Below, piece after piece: positions 1 to 6,341 of a stretch of 20,056 nt of DNA. The DNA lies in the IMG/VR virus record IMGVR_UViG_3300011114_000833, positions 1 to 20,056 of that record; one strand, written 5' to 3'. The stretch comes from a virus. Under the pieces are notes generated by a model that saw nothing but the letters and a program-made list of their open reading frames with translations, was not told the DNA's origin and made no database searches. A program made the translations under genes and the position numbers. The first letter of the stretch is position 1. Every line of letters begins with the position of its first letter.

Positions 1-873
1 AGCGGCACGGGCGGCGACCTTGGCGACGGGGAACCCGAAGGGGTTGTCGTTGTCGGCGGCGACGGTCGCGAGTTCGTGCTGTACCGTCGGCTGCGCCCCG
101 AAGAGGAGGTCGTGGGATGGGTGACGCTGGCAGAGGGTCGGCGCGACCTTGATCTTGAACTGTCGCAGAAGTTGGAGGCGATCAGCGCCCGGCACCGTGA
201 AGCGGTCATCGAAGGGCTAGCCGACGGATGGCAGGCGGGCGAGCGCGATCGGATCTGGTCGCAGTTCGTGGTAGAGTACCAGACGGCTCTGACGGAGGCT
301 GCAGGGGCTCTTCGCGCTGACGTTGCGGCGACGGTGCTAGACGAGGCGCGGCGTGCAGCACGCGGGGGCGCCATCGCGTCGATCAGCATCGACAACGTTG
401 CAGCCGGTCAGGCGGCGCTGCAGAAGTCGGCGAACGACCAGTTGGCACGCGCTGCGGCGATGACGCAGAAGGCGGGCGAAGTGATGGCAGACAGGGTCCA
501 GGGCGAGGTAGAGAACGCGATCCTAGGCGGGGTTGCGATCGACACGTGGGAATCGCGCATCACGCCGCTAGGCCTGCTGTCGTCGGGCTTGGAATCGCGC
601 AACACGGTCGAAGGTGCGGCACGTGTAGCCGAGTACGCGAACACGCCAGCGGCGCTGGGGCTGATGCCGACGGAGGCGGTGCGGTCGTCGATTCCTGACG
701 GCAAGCGGTGCGACCACTGCAAGGCGCTTGACGGTCAGCGGGTGCAGCTGGTCGACCCCGACGGCGAACCGATCGAAGGTCTAGAGTTGCCGCCGCTGCC
801 CGACCCCGACTGCAAAGGTGGCGCGTCGCGGTGCCGGTGCGGTTGGTTCGTGATCTACGGCAAGATCGACTAG
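1..873 (+). CDS. Minor head / head morphogenesis protein, MuF (SPP1 gp7)-like, 5'-truncated
   Basis: The frame is open from the first base, so the gene starts left of the window; the GTG at 76 is probably internal. About 290 codons are visible. The middle is a long, mostly helical, Ala/Glu/Arg-rich stretch. The C-terminus has the Cys-rich end typical of the Mu gpF/SPP1 gp7 minor head family: CDHC followed by ALDGQ, then DPDC, then RCRCGWFVIY. The family is known to sit at the portal vertex and to help head assembly or DNA ejection. A portal gene is expected just upstream, and the extra N-terminal residues could be the end of a portal-MuF fusion, but this cannot be decided here. The gene is followed by a protease/scaffold gene and the capsid genes, which fits a head operon. 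Family assignment is by motif recognition, not a search. Confidence 0.75.
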   Translation, partial: SGTGGDLGDGEPEGVVVVGGDGREFVLYRRLRPEEEVVGWVTLAEGRRDLDLELSQKLEAISARHREAVIEGLADGWQAGERDRIWSQFVVEYQTALTEAAGALRADVAATVLDEARRAARGGAIASISIDNVAAGQAALQKSANDQLARAAAMTQKAGEVMADRVQGEVENAILGGVAIDTWESRITPLGLLSSGLESRNTVEGAARVAEYANTPAALGLMPTEAVRSSIPDGKRCDHCKALDGQRVQLVDPDGEPIEGLELPPLPDPDCKGGASRCRCGWFVIYGKID

Positions 874-1112
874 GCGGTCGCGCAGTTCGGGCAGCTGCAG
901 TCGCGGAGGCGGTACTGCGTCGGGGCGCTGCCGCGACCTTCGACGACGCCGACGATTTCGCCGTCGACGATGAGGCGCCCGACGTCAGCGCGCATCGCCT
1001 GGCGTCCGCCTAGTTCGATGCGTTCGGCAAGTCGTACCGGCGACGGGTGGAAGCCTGCGGCGTGGGCTGCACGGATGGCGTCAAGGATCATGCGTTGGCG
1101 TCGTGTCAGCAT
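870..1112 (-). CDS. Small winged-helix DNA-binding protein (LexA N-terminal-like), antisense to the head operon
   Basis: This 80-residue reading frame opens with LTRRQRMILDAIRAA, continues with a PSPVRLAERIEL segment and a helix around MRADVGRLIVDGEIV, and ends in a wing-like GSAPTQYRL. The order and spacing match the N-terminal winged helix of LexA-type repressors, without a protease domain. The tail carries CSCPNC, a possible metal site. It is probably a transcription regulator, perhaps autoregulatory, since a 7-bp-arm palindrome lies just upstream at 1136-1155. The start at 1112 is the first ATG after that palindrome; the ribosome site is weak (CGGAT), and an internal ATG eight codons in is possible. 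Its TAG stop is the reverse complement of part of the same CTAG that ends the upstream head gene, so the two genes converge with a 4-bp overlap. It is the only reverse-strand gene inside the structural block. Confidence 0.6.
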   Translation of the reverse strand: MLTRRQRMILDAIRAAHAAGFHPSPVRLAERIELGGRQAMRADVGRLIVDGEIVGVVEGRGSAPTQYRLRDCSCPNCATA

Positions 1113-1135
1113 AGGGGATCCGTTCGGGTGCTAGT

Positions 1136-1155
1136 AGCGGGCTGCTTCGCCCGCT
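1136..1155. promoter_or_regulatory. Perfect inverted repeat upstream of the antisense regulator and the protease gene
   Basis: Arms AGCGGGC (1136-1142) and GCCCGCT (1149-1155) are perfectly complementary around a 6-base loop. It lies in the 107-bp gap between the divergently transcribed regulator (start 1112) and protease gene (start 1220). It could be an operator for the winged-helix protein or an RNA hairpin. On the - strand a weak promoter-like pair, TTGCCT with 17 bases to TAGCGT, lies just upstream of it. No U-run follows, so an intrinsic terminator is less likely. Operator function is inferred from position only. Confidence 0.35.
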
Positions 1156-1219
1156 TGCGGCACGCTACCGCATCACAGGGGGCTAGGCAAGGCGATCGTG
1201 GCGGTGCAGAAGTGGGTGC

Positions 1220-2437
1220 ATGAGATCTGCACGCTACAAAGTCCGCACGCAGTCGGTTGCCCTTGGCGACGACAGCGACCTGCGTTGGGTGTCGATGATC
1301 CCCGAAGGGGCGATCTTCGCGCACGGGATGGAGTGGCGTTTCGACGCTGACGCGACCGACCCCGACAACCTGCGGTTCACGTTCGACGACGCAGTCGATT
1401 CGTTGGAGCGGTGGCTTGCGGACTTCGCCCCGGCTGTCGCAATCGAGCACGACAAGAACGGCACGGCTGCAGGCTACCTGCGGCGCATTCGGGTGCTGAC
1501 GGCAGCGGAGGCGGCAGGCTACGGCATTCGTCAGCCTGCGCCGCGCATGATCTACGGTGGTCTAGACCTGACGTCACCCCGCTGGGCCGAAGCGTTCGAC
1601 GCTGGCGAAGTGCCGTACGTCAGCCCGAACATTCGGGCGTGGGCAAGCACGGAGCGCGACAGCGCGCCCGGCTACCCTTTTGCGATCGGTGAGGTGTCTT
1701 TCGTGACCATCCCGCAGATCAAGTCTCAACAGGTGCCTGTCGCAGAGATGCGGGGGGTCGCCCTTTCCGAAGGTGGCAAGATGAATGCAATGACGATGGA
1801 AGATTGTGCGGCCTACTGCGCCGACGCCGGGCTTGACGCTGCGGCGGTCGAGGCTCTGATGGCGAAGTTGTTCCCTGACCTTCACAAGGCAGAGCACGAT
1901 GCTGACCCCGACCTTGCCGACGCGCCCGACGCGGAAGCGGTTGCCGAGTTGGAGAAGGCTGCCGAGTTGGAGAAGAAGGACGACGAGGCGCTGCTGTCGG
2001 AGAACGGCAGGCTGAAGCGCGAGCTGGCGGCTGCCAAGCGCGCCTTCGCTGCGTCGTCGGTTCGTCAGCGCCTTGGCGCCCGCAAGGTGTCGGCTGCGAC
2101 GGAGGCGATGCTTGCCGACGCCTTCCTGCAGGGCGGCACGAAGTTCGAAGCCCTGCTTGCCGACCTTGGCGGGTCGAAGGCTGCGCCCGCTGCTGCGGCG
2201 CCTGTCGCTGCCCGCACGGTGGCGCCCATCGCCCGCACGTCTGCCGACGCCAACCTTGCCGAGTGCCTGACGAACTACGCGAAGTTCGACGCGCTGACCG
2301 ACGACCAGCAGTGGGAGCGGATCTGCGAGTTGTCCGACAAGGAGAACATCGCGCACTGGCAGGCGGCTTCGTGGATTCGGTACAGCCGGATGCCCGACAG
2401 CGTTCGCGAGCGTCGCGCTTCTGGCCTCGGCAAGTAA
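1220..2437 (+). CDS. Prohead protease/scaffold, Mu gpI-like
   Basis: The protein has 405 residues. The N-terminal half (about 20-185) looks like the Mu gpI-type protease: WVSMIPEGAIFAHG near the start, then AVAIEHDKNG, AAGYLRRIRV, YGGLDLT, and PYVSPNIRAW with FAIGEVSFVTIP. From about residue 188 the character changes to an acidic, Ala/Glu/Leu-rich region with a probable coiled coil (about 240-280), as expected for the scaffold half. In Mu, the I gene encodes the protease and an internal start gives scaffold Z; the same design is plausible here. The protease would process scaffold and capsid during head maturation. The gene lies directly upstream of capsid genes. The ATG at 1220 has only a poor ribosome site, so a nearby start is possible; the conserved region starts near residue 20. 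Confidence 0.72.
   Translation: MRSARYKVRTQSVALGDDSDLRWVSMIPEGAIFAHGMEWRFDADATDPDNLRFTFDDAVDSLERWLADFAPAVAIEHDKNGTAAGYLRRIRVLTAAEAAGYGIRQPAPRMIYGGLDLTSPRWAEAFDAGEVPYVSPNIRAWASTERDSAPGYPFAIGEVSFVTIPQIKSQQVPVAEMRGVALSEGGKMNAMTMEDCAAYCADAGLDAAAVEALMAKLFPDLHKAEHDADPDLADAPDAEAVAELEKAAELEKKDDEALLSENGRLKRELAAAKRAFAASSVRQRLGARKVSAATEAMLADAFLQGGTKFEALLADLGGSKAAPAAAAPVAARTVAPIARTSADANLAECLTNYAKFDALTDDQQWERICELSDKENIAHWQAASWIRYSRMPDSVRERRASGLGK
1781..2437 (+). CDS. Possible nested scaffold protein (Mu Z-like internal start)
   Basis: An in-frame ATG at 1781 (residue 188 of the protease gene) is preceded by AGGTGG at 1771-1776, a fair ribosome site. It falls at the boundary between the protease-like half and the coiled-coil, acidic half. 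Translation from here would give about 218 residues, starting MNAMTMEDC, containing the probable coiled coil and a Pro/Ala-rich linker. Mu makes its scaffold Z from an internal start of gene I in the same way. This is inferred from domain boundary plus ribosome site; no expression evidence is available. Confidence 0.35.
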   Translation: MNAMTMEDCAAYCADAGLDAAAVEALMAKLFPDLHKAEHDADPDLADAPDAEAVAELEKAAELEKKDDEALLSENGRLKRELAAAKRAFAASSVRQRLGARKVSAATEAMLADAFLQGGTKFEALLADLGGSKAAPAAAAPVAARTVAPIARTSADANLAECLTNYAKFDALTDDQQWERICELSDKENIAHWQAASWIRYSRMPDSVRERRASGLGK

Positions 2438-2443
2438 ACCCAC

Positions 2444-2455
2444 CCGCTAACGCGG
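2444..2455 (+). terminator. Small hairpin between the protease and first decoration gene
   Basis: CCGC and GCGG arms around a TAAC loop, directly after the protease stop codon. The stem is only 4 bp and there is no U-run, so it is more likely a weak mRNA structure or processing site than a terminator. The ribosome site of the next gene (GGAG, 2464-2467) lies just downstream. Confidence 0.2.
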
Positions 2456-2475
2456 CACCCTGACGGAGAAACGAC

Positions 2476-2937
2476 ATGGCACTTGGCAACCTGACCTACA
2501 AGACCCCCAACGCGATCAACAAGATCGCACAAGACCTTTCTGGCAGCGAAGGCTGCGCGCTGAAGCTCGACGCCCAGGGCGTCGTCAGCCTGGCGGTCAC
2601 GACCGGTTCGGTACCCTACGGCGTCGTCGTCGTCGGCTGCACGTCTGTCGATGGCACCTACTGGGCTTCGACGAACTCGACCACGAAGGCGCAGGGCGTC
2701 GTCGCGCAGTCGGCACTTGAACTTGTCGACGCGCTCGGCTGCGTCGTGCAGGTGTCGGCTTCGGCGACCGGTGCGATCGCTGCTGGCGACTACATTCAGG
2801 TCGACGCCGCGACCGCTGACGGCCGGTTCAAGACGAACAACGCGCCCGCCAGCGGCTCGTTCGTCTGGGGCATCGCCCTGACCGACTGCGCCGCTTCGGG
2901 CCAGTTCGTGCTGCGGTTCGCGCCCTTCATCAAGTAA
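2476..2937 (+). CDS. Small capsid/decoration-like protein, paralog 1
   Basis: A 153-residue, Gly/Ala/Val/Ser-rich, beta-type protein with a good ribosome site (GGAG) 8-11 bases before the ATG. It starts MALGNLTYKTPNAI and has LGCVVQV in the middle and a GIALTDCAASGQFVLRF ending. The next gene repeats the same pattern, so the two are clearly paralogs. Position between protease and major capsid, size and composition suggest a capsid-decorating or cement protein, possibly of the DUF2190 type. The exact family is not proven. Highly expressed virion proteins often have such position and tight ribosome sites. Confidence 0.55.
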   Translation: MALGNLTYKTPNAINKIAQDLSGSEGCALKLDAQGVVSLAVTTGSVPYGVVVVGCTSVDGTYWASTNSTTKAQGVVAQSALELVDALGCVVQVSASATGAIAAGDYIQVDAATADGRFKTNNAPASGSFVWGIALTDCAASGQFVLRFAPFIK

Positions 2938-2952
2938 CGAAACGGGGTCACG

Positions 2953-3405
2953 ATGGCACTGGGTTACACCACCTACAAGACGCCGAACGCGATCTTCACG
3001 ATCGGCAGCGACCTGACGAACTGCGAGGGCTTCGGCGTCACGCTGACGGGTCAAGGCGCTGTCGCACTGGCGTCTGCCACGACTGACACCCCCTACGGCA
3101 TCGTGACCGTCGGCGGCCCGTCTGAAGACGGCGTCACCTACCCCGGTCTGATCGGCGGTTCGTCGGTCGAGTTCGTCGACATGCTCGGCTGCACGGTGCA
3201 GGTGCAGGTCAGCGGCAACGGTGGCGTCAACGCTGGCGAGTTCGTGCTGATCGACATCAGCGCGCCTGGCACCTTCGTCAGCAATCTGAACGTCGTCGTC
3301 GCCGCAGGCGATTGGGCGTGGGGCCTCGCCCTGACGAATTGCTCGGCAGGCGAACAGTGCCTGATTCGCCTGCAGCCCTTCCAAGTTCAGTACGTCGCCC
3401 CCTAA
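2953..3405 (+). CDS. Small capsid/decoration-like protein, paralog 2
   Basis: A 150-residue protein that starts MALGYTTYKTPNAI, almost identical to the start of the preceding gene. It shares the LGCTVQVQV core and the GLALTNCSAGEQCLIRLQPF ending, so it is a tandem duplicate that has diverged in the middle. Only 15 bases separate it from paralog 1. A role in decorating or stabilising the capsid is inferred from position and size. The two proteins could occupy different capsid positions, or one may have taken another role. The gene is followed by a 6-bp hairpin and then the major capsid gene. Confidence 0.55.
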   Translation: MALGYTTYKTPNAIFTIGSDLTNCEGFGVTLTGQGAVALASATTDTPYGIVTVGGPSEDGVTYPGLIGGSSVEFVDMLGCTVQVQVSGNGGVNAGEFVLIDISAPGTFVSNLNVVVAAGDWAWGLALTNCSAGEQCLIRLQPFQVQYVAP

Positions 3406-3410
3406 CACAA

Positions 3411-3426
3411 CCCGCGCCTTCGCGGG
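3411..3426 (+). terminator. Hairpin before the major capsid gene
   Basis: CCCGCG (3411-3416) and CGCGGG (3421-3426) form a perfect 6-bp stem with a CCTT loop, starting five bases after the stop codon. No U-run follows. It may attenuate transcription, protect RNA ends or mark a processing site upstream of the capsid gene. Confidence 0.4.
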
Positions 3427-3449
3427 CGCTCTTCGACCGGAGATAGATC

Positions 3450-4487
3450 ATGGCCTTTGCTTTCCCGTCAGTTGGTGTCAACACCGGCGCACTTCGCCCC
3501 GGCGTACTTCAGCGGATCTCGCTCTTCCGCACCGGCGCTGCTGGCACGCAGTCGATGGAGCTCTCGCCCATCGTCAAGGTGCCGACCCGTCAGGGCTTCT
3601 ACCACTACTTCGCCGAGAACGACGCACTGCCTGGCGGTGACTTCTCGACCGTGGCTGCGACTGGCGCGCAGGCGATTCAGGCTGTCGACTACGACACCCC
3701 CGCTTCGCCCGGCGGCCTTCGCATCACGTCGGCTGCCTATCAGGCGTCGATCTACCGCTGGGGCTTCAACGTCTTCACGCTGAAGCAGATCGATGAGTTC
3801 GCTGCACGCGGCGAAGACATCACCGCCCGGTACGCCGACAAGCTCTCGATTCAGGGCCGCCAGCACCACGCTGCGATCACCGGCTACGCGCTTCGCCAGT
3901 CTGCCAACTACGGCAGCAGCACCGGCGTGACCGACGGCGGCATCGCATCGGCGCAGCTGCAGAAGACCTTCAACAACCTTCTTCTGGCGTCTGCGGCTGA
4001 CGGCTGCGACATCGAGGGGGGCCGTTGGGTTGCCTGCTGCAATCTCACGACCGCGAACCGCCTGCTCGGCAAGAACGAGGTCTTCCAGATGGGCTACGGC
4101 ATCGCGTCTGACGCCGCCGGTACCGCGCAGTTCCGCGCTGGCGCTTCCGACATGACGCAGCTGAAGGCGTTCTTCGCCTCCCGCCTGATCGTGCCGCTCG
4201 ACCTTGTCGTGCTTCCGACCTACCTGCCGACGAACGCGTCGCAGACGGGCGTGTCGGTGCTGACCGACGGCGACGTGTCGATCTTCAAGGTTGCAGAGGC
4301 CTACGGCGACAGCGGCTTCCTGCAGACCTTCACGCCCGACCCGAACGCGGCGCTCGGTCAGATCTACAGCTACGACACGAACAACCCGAAGGGCATCGCG
4401 ATGCACGTCGAGTCCGACTACGGCGTCGTCGTGCTTGGCGGTACCGCGAACAAGTGGGCACGCCTGGCGACTGGCATCAGCGCCTAA
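3450..4487 (+). CDS. Major capsid protein (probable)
   Basis: A 345-residue protein with a strong ribosome site (CGGAGA) before the ATG. It is a soluble mixed alpha/beta protein without membrane segments. The call rests on context: it follows a protease/scaffold gene and decoration-like genes, precedes connector genes, has typical size for a HK97-fold capsid subunit, and its 3' end carries the strongest hairpins in the window. Visible landmarks are TRQGFYHYFAEND, YRWGFNVFTLKQIDEFAARG (about 109-128) and the C-terminal SDYGVVVLGG. I do not recognise a specific subfamily with certainty; homology to Mu gpT is possible but not shown. It would assemble the icosahedral shell after cleavage of scaffold. 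Confidence 0.65.
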   Translation: MAFAFPSVGVNTGALRPGVLQRISLFRTGAAGTQSMELSPIVKVPTRQGFYHYFAENDALPGGDFSTVAATGAQAIQAVDYDTPASPGGLRITSAAYQASIYRWGFNVFTLKQIDEFAARGEDITARYADKLSIQGRQHHAAITGYALRQSANYGSSTGVTDGGIASAQLQKTFNNLLLASAADGCDIEGGRWVACCNLTTANRLLGKNEVFQMGYGIASDAAGTAQFRAGASDMTQLKAFFASRLIVPLDLVVLPTYLPTNASQTGVSVLTDGDVSIFKVAEAYGDSGFLQTFTPDPNAALGQIYSYDTNNPKGIAMHVESDYGVVVLGGTANKWARLATGISA

Positions 4488-4493
4488 GGGCGT

Positions 4494-4519
4494 AGGGGGC
4501 GGGCTTCGGCTCGCCCCTT
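4494..4519 (+). terminator. Hairpin 1 after the major capsid gene (UUCG tetraloop)
   Basis: GGGGCGGGC (4496-4504) pairs with GCTCGCCCC (4509-4517) around TTCG, with one G-U wobble; the stem can extend two more pairs outward. This is a very stable structure beginning seven bases after the capsid stop codon. There is no clear U-run, so termination may be partial. Confidence 0.55.
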
Positions 4520-4521
4520 GT

Positions 4522-4560
4522 CAGAAGCGCGTCGCAGCCCCTCCCTGCGGCGCCCTTCTG
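4522..4560 (+). terminator. Hairpin 2 after the major capsid gene
   Basis: The arms 4522-4537 and 4545-4560 form a stem of about 16 pairs with one C-C mismatch (4528/4554) and one wobble, and a 7-base loop. It ends just before the ribosome site AAGGGAGG of the next gene. With hairpin 1 it forms a tandem stem-loop block between the capsid and connector genes, as expected where high capsid expression must be separated from low connector expression. Confidence 0.55.
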
Positions 4561-4576
4561 TCAAGGGAGGCACAAC

Positions 4577-5059
4577 ATGGCAGACTACTACACCTTCGGC
4601 GTCGTGCCTGCTGACATCGGGCGATACGTGCCGCGCTTCGCGTTCGACACGACCAGCGCGCCGACGCTGCTGCAGGCGGCAGACATCATCGACGACCACG
4701 CAGCCGACTTGTGCGCCTTCCTCTACGGCATGGGCGTCGCGGTGCAGGCGCTGAACAACAACCCGACGCTGGCGATGTATCGCACCTGTCAGCGGTACAT
4801 CCTGCTGCGGTTCTCGGCACAGGCCGCGCGGCTGCGGAATCAGAACAACATCACCCTAGCCGACCAACTCGACGAGCAGGCTGACGCGCTGATGAAGCGG
4901 CTGCGTGAGATCCCGCAGGACTTGGGCTCGACCCGTCCGATCTCGGCAACGTCGGCGAACATCATGCATTCGAATGCCGACTACCCCGGCGACATCTATC
5001 GCGCGTCGATCACGTCAGGGTCACGCCTGGCGATCAACGCTGCCGTCGACAAGATGTGA
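4577..5059 (+). CDS. Head-tail connector / adaptor-like protein
   Basis: A 160-residue protein with an excellent ribosome site (AGGGAGG) before its ATG. The middle is helical, for example LLQAADIIDDHAADLCAFLY and the segment ending in RLRNQNNITLADQLDEQADALMKRL. Small helical proteins in this slot between major capsid and tail completion genes usually close the portal (Mu gp36 / HK97 gp6 type adaptors). No unique motif was recognised, so the function is from position, size and predicted helicity. It leads with a ten-base gap into the gpG-like gene. Confidence 0.45.
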   Translation: MADYYTFGVVPADIGRYVPRFAFDTTSAPTLLQAADIIDDHAADLCAFLYGMGVAVQALNNNPTLAMYRTCQRYILLRFSAQAARLRNQNNITLADQLDEQADALMKRLREIPQDLGSTRPISATSANIMHSNADYPGDIYRASITSGSRLAINAAVDKM

Positions 5060-5069
5060 GGGGGTCGAC

Positions 5070-5729
5070 GTGTCAAGCTTCAATCTGATACTCTACGACG
5101 AGACCGGCAAGGCGACGGGCGCGCTAGAAGCGGCGATCCGCAACGCGAAGGATTGGAAGGCCTTCTGGGCGGGCAAGGATGGGCCGATCAGCACCCTGTG
5201 GGCTGAATCGCGCAAGGTCATGTTCGCGACCGAAGGGCAGTCAACGGGCGCCGACTGGCCGAAGTACACGCGGCAGGAGCAGCGCTACTGGCTTCCGATC
5301 AAGCGGTGGTCGCTAGGGGTCAAGAAGATCGCGACGGGCGGCATCCTGCGTTGGACCCCGACGCCCCGGTCGTCGACGCCAGCGGCGCACGAACGGCTCT
5401 ACCCGTCGATGACCGTGACGAACCACCCGAACTACGTCTACGACGTCAGCGGCACGCGGGTCGAACTCGGCACGTCGCTGGCCTACGCGCGCAACCACAA
5501 TCTCGGCATCGGCGCCTACACGCGGCGCACGTCGAAGAAGAAGGGCGGCAGCGTCACGATCCCCACCCCGAAGCGCCCGCTGGTGCGGTTCGGCAAGCCG
5601 TTCGCGGACGGGGTGCAGCAGGAATTGAACCGCACGGCGCTGATGCAGTCGGCGGGCAAGAAGGTCGGCATCACGTCGACGGGCTTGGCTGACCGGATTA
5701 GCTTCGCCCGCGCGCAGGGTCGCCCGTGA
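5070..5729 (+). CDS. Tail completion / virion morphogenesis protein, Mu gpG-like
   Basis: The start is taken as GTG 5070, preceded by GAGGGGG at 5058-5064, giving 219 residues; the frame is open further left but that would overlap the previous gene. The order of landmarks fits the gpG/phage virion morphogenesis family: an early Trp-rich segment with EGQSTGADWPKYTRQEQRYW, a middle block ending in DVSGTRVELGTS, then LAYARNHNLGIGAY, and a basic PKRPLVRFGKPF near the end. In this family the protein joins or completes heads and tails. Neighbours agree: connector upstream, tail terminator-like gene downstream with a 4-bp overlap. Confidence 0.6.
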   Translation: MSSFNLILYDETGKATGALEAAIRNAKDWKAFWAGKDGPISTLWAESRKVMFATEGQSTGADWPKYTRQEQRYWLPIKRWSLGVKKIATGGILRWTPTPRSSTPAAHERLYPSMTVTNHPNYVYDVSGTRVELGTSLAYARNHNLGIGAYTRRTSKKKGGSVTIPTPKRPLVRFGKPFADGVQQELNRTALMQSAGKKVGITSTGLADRISFARAQGRP

Positions 5730-6337
5730 TCGCCGGTACCGCGAACGGCGCGCAGGTCGTGGCGAACACGGCGAAGGCGCTTGTGCTGGCGAACTGGTCG
5801 ACCATCTGCGACAGCGCGTGGCTGACGGCGATGGGTGCGCCTGGCCTGCCTGCGCCGGTGTCGAACAACATCTTCACGTCGCAGCGTTCACTCTTCACTG
5901 CCGAGTCGCAGCCGAAGGTCGGGCTGACGGTCATTCGCACCGACGGGCTAGTGACTGACGCGCTGGGTGCGATGGATCAAACGCACGAACTTGAAGTGTC
6001 GGTCTGCTCGGATTGGGGATACTACGACGGCACGGGGGCGCACCCGTTGACGACGGTGCAGCCGTTCACGATCGAGGCCTACGAAACGGCGGTGCGGGCC
6101 TACGTCGAAGGCATCGTCATGATCCTGACGTCGCCGACCTACGGCTTCGTGAACCTTGACGCCCGCAACTACACGACCCCCGGCTACGTCTACACGGGGA
6201 TCTACAACTGCCTTCCTGCGTCGGGTCTGACGCCAGTCGACTTCGTGGTGGGCGAAGACGACACCGGGCAGACGTTGATTCAACAGACCGTTCGTGCTTC
6301 TATTCAGGTGCTTCAGCGCCGCAGCCTAGCAAGGTAG
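5726..6337 (+). CDS. Tail terminator-like protein
   Basis: A 203-residue protein whose GTG start overlaps the previous stop (GTGA). Part of the central region, HELEVSVCSDWGYYDGTG and AVRAYVEGIVMIL, looks like an alpha/beta fold in which a long helix packs on a sheet, as in tail terminator proteins (lambda gpU / Mu gp37-like). The family is not certain. The position between tail completion protein and tube protein is where the terminator lies in many siphoviruses. A four-base gap separates it from the tube gene. Confidence 0.42.
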   Translation: MIAGTANGAQVVANTAKALVLANWSTICDSAWLTAMGAPGLPAPVSNNIFTSQRSLFTAESQPKVGLTVIRTDGLVTDALGAMDQTHELEVSVCSDWGYYDGTGAHPLTTVQPFTIEAYETAVRAYVEGIVMILTSPTYGFVNLDARNYTTPGYVYTGIYNCLPASGLTPVDFVVGEDDTGQTLIQQTVRASIQVLQRRSLAR

Positions 6338-6341
6338 AACA

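Noticed and set aside
1574-4406. Long - strand reading frames (1574-2443, 2275-3408, 3468-4406)
   Set aside because: They lie antisense to well-supported head genes, have Arg/Gly/Val-rich low-complexity products, and are expected shadows of GC-rich codon use in the sense strand.
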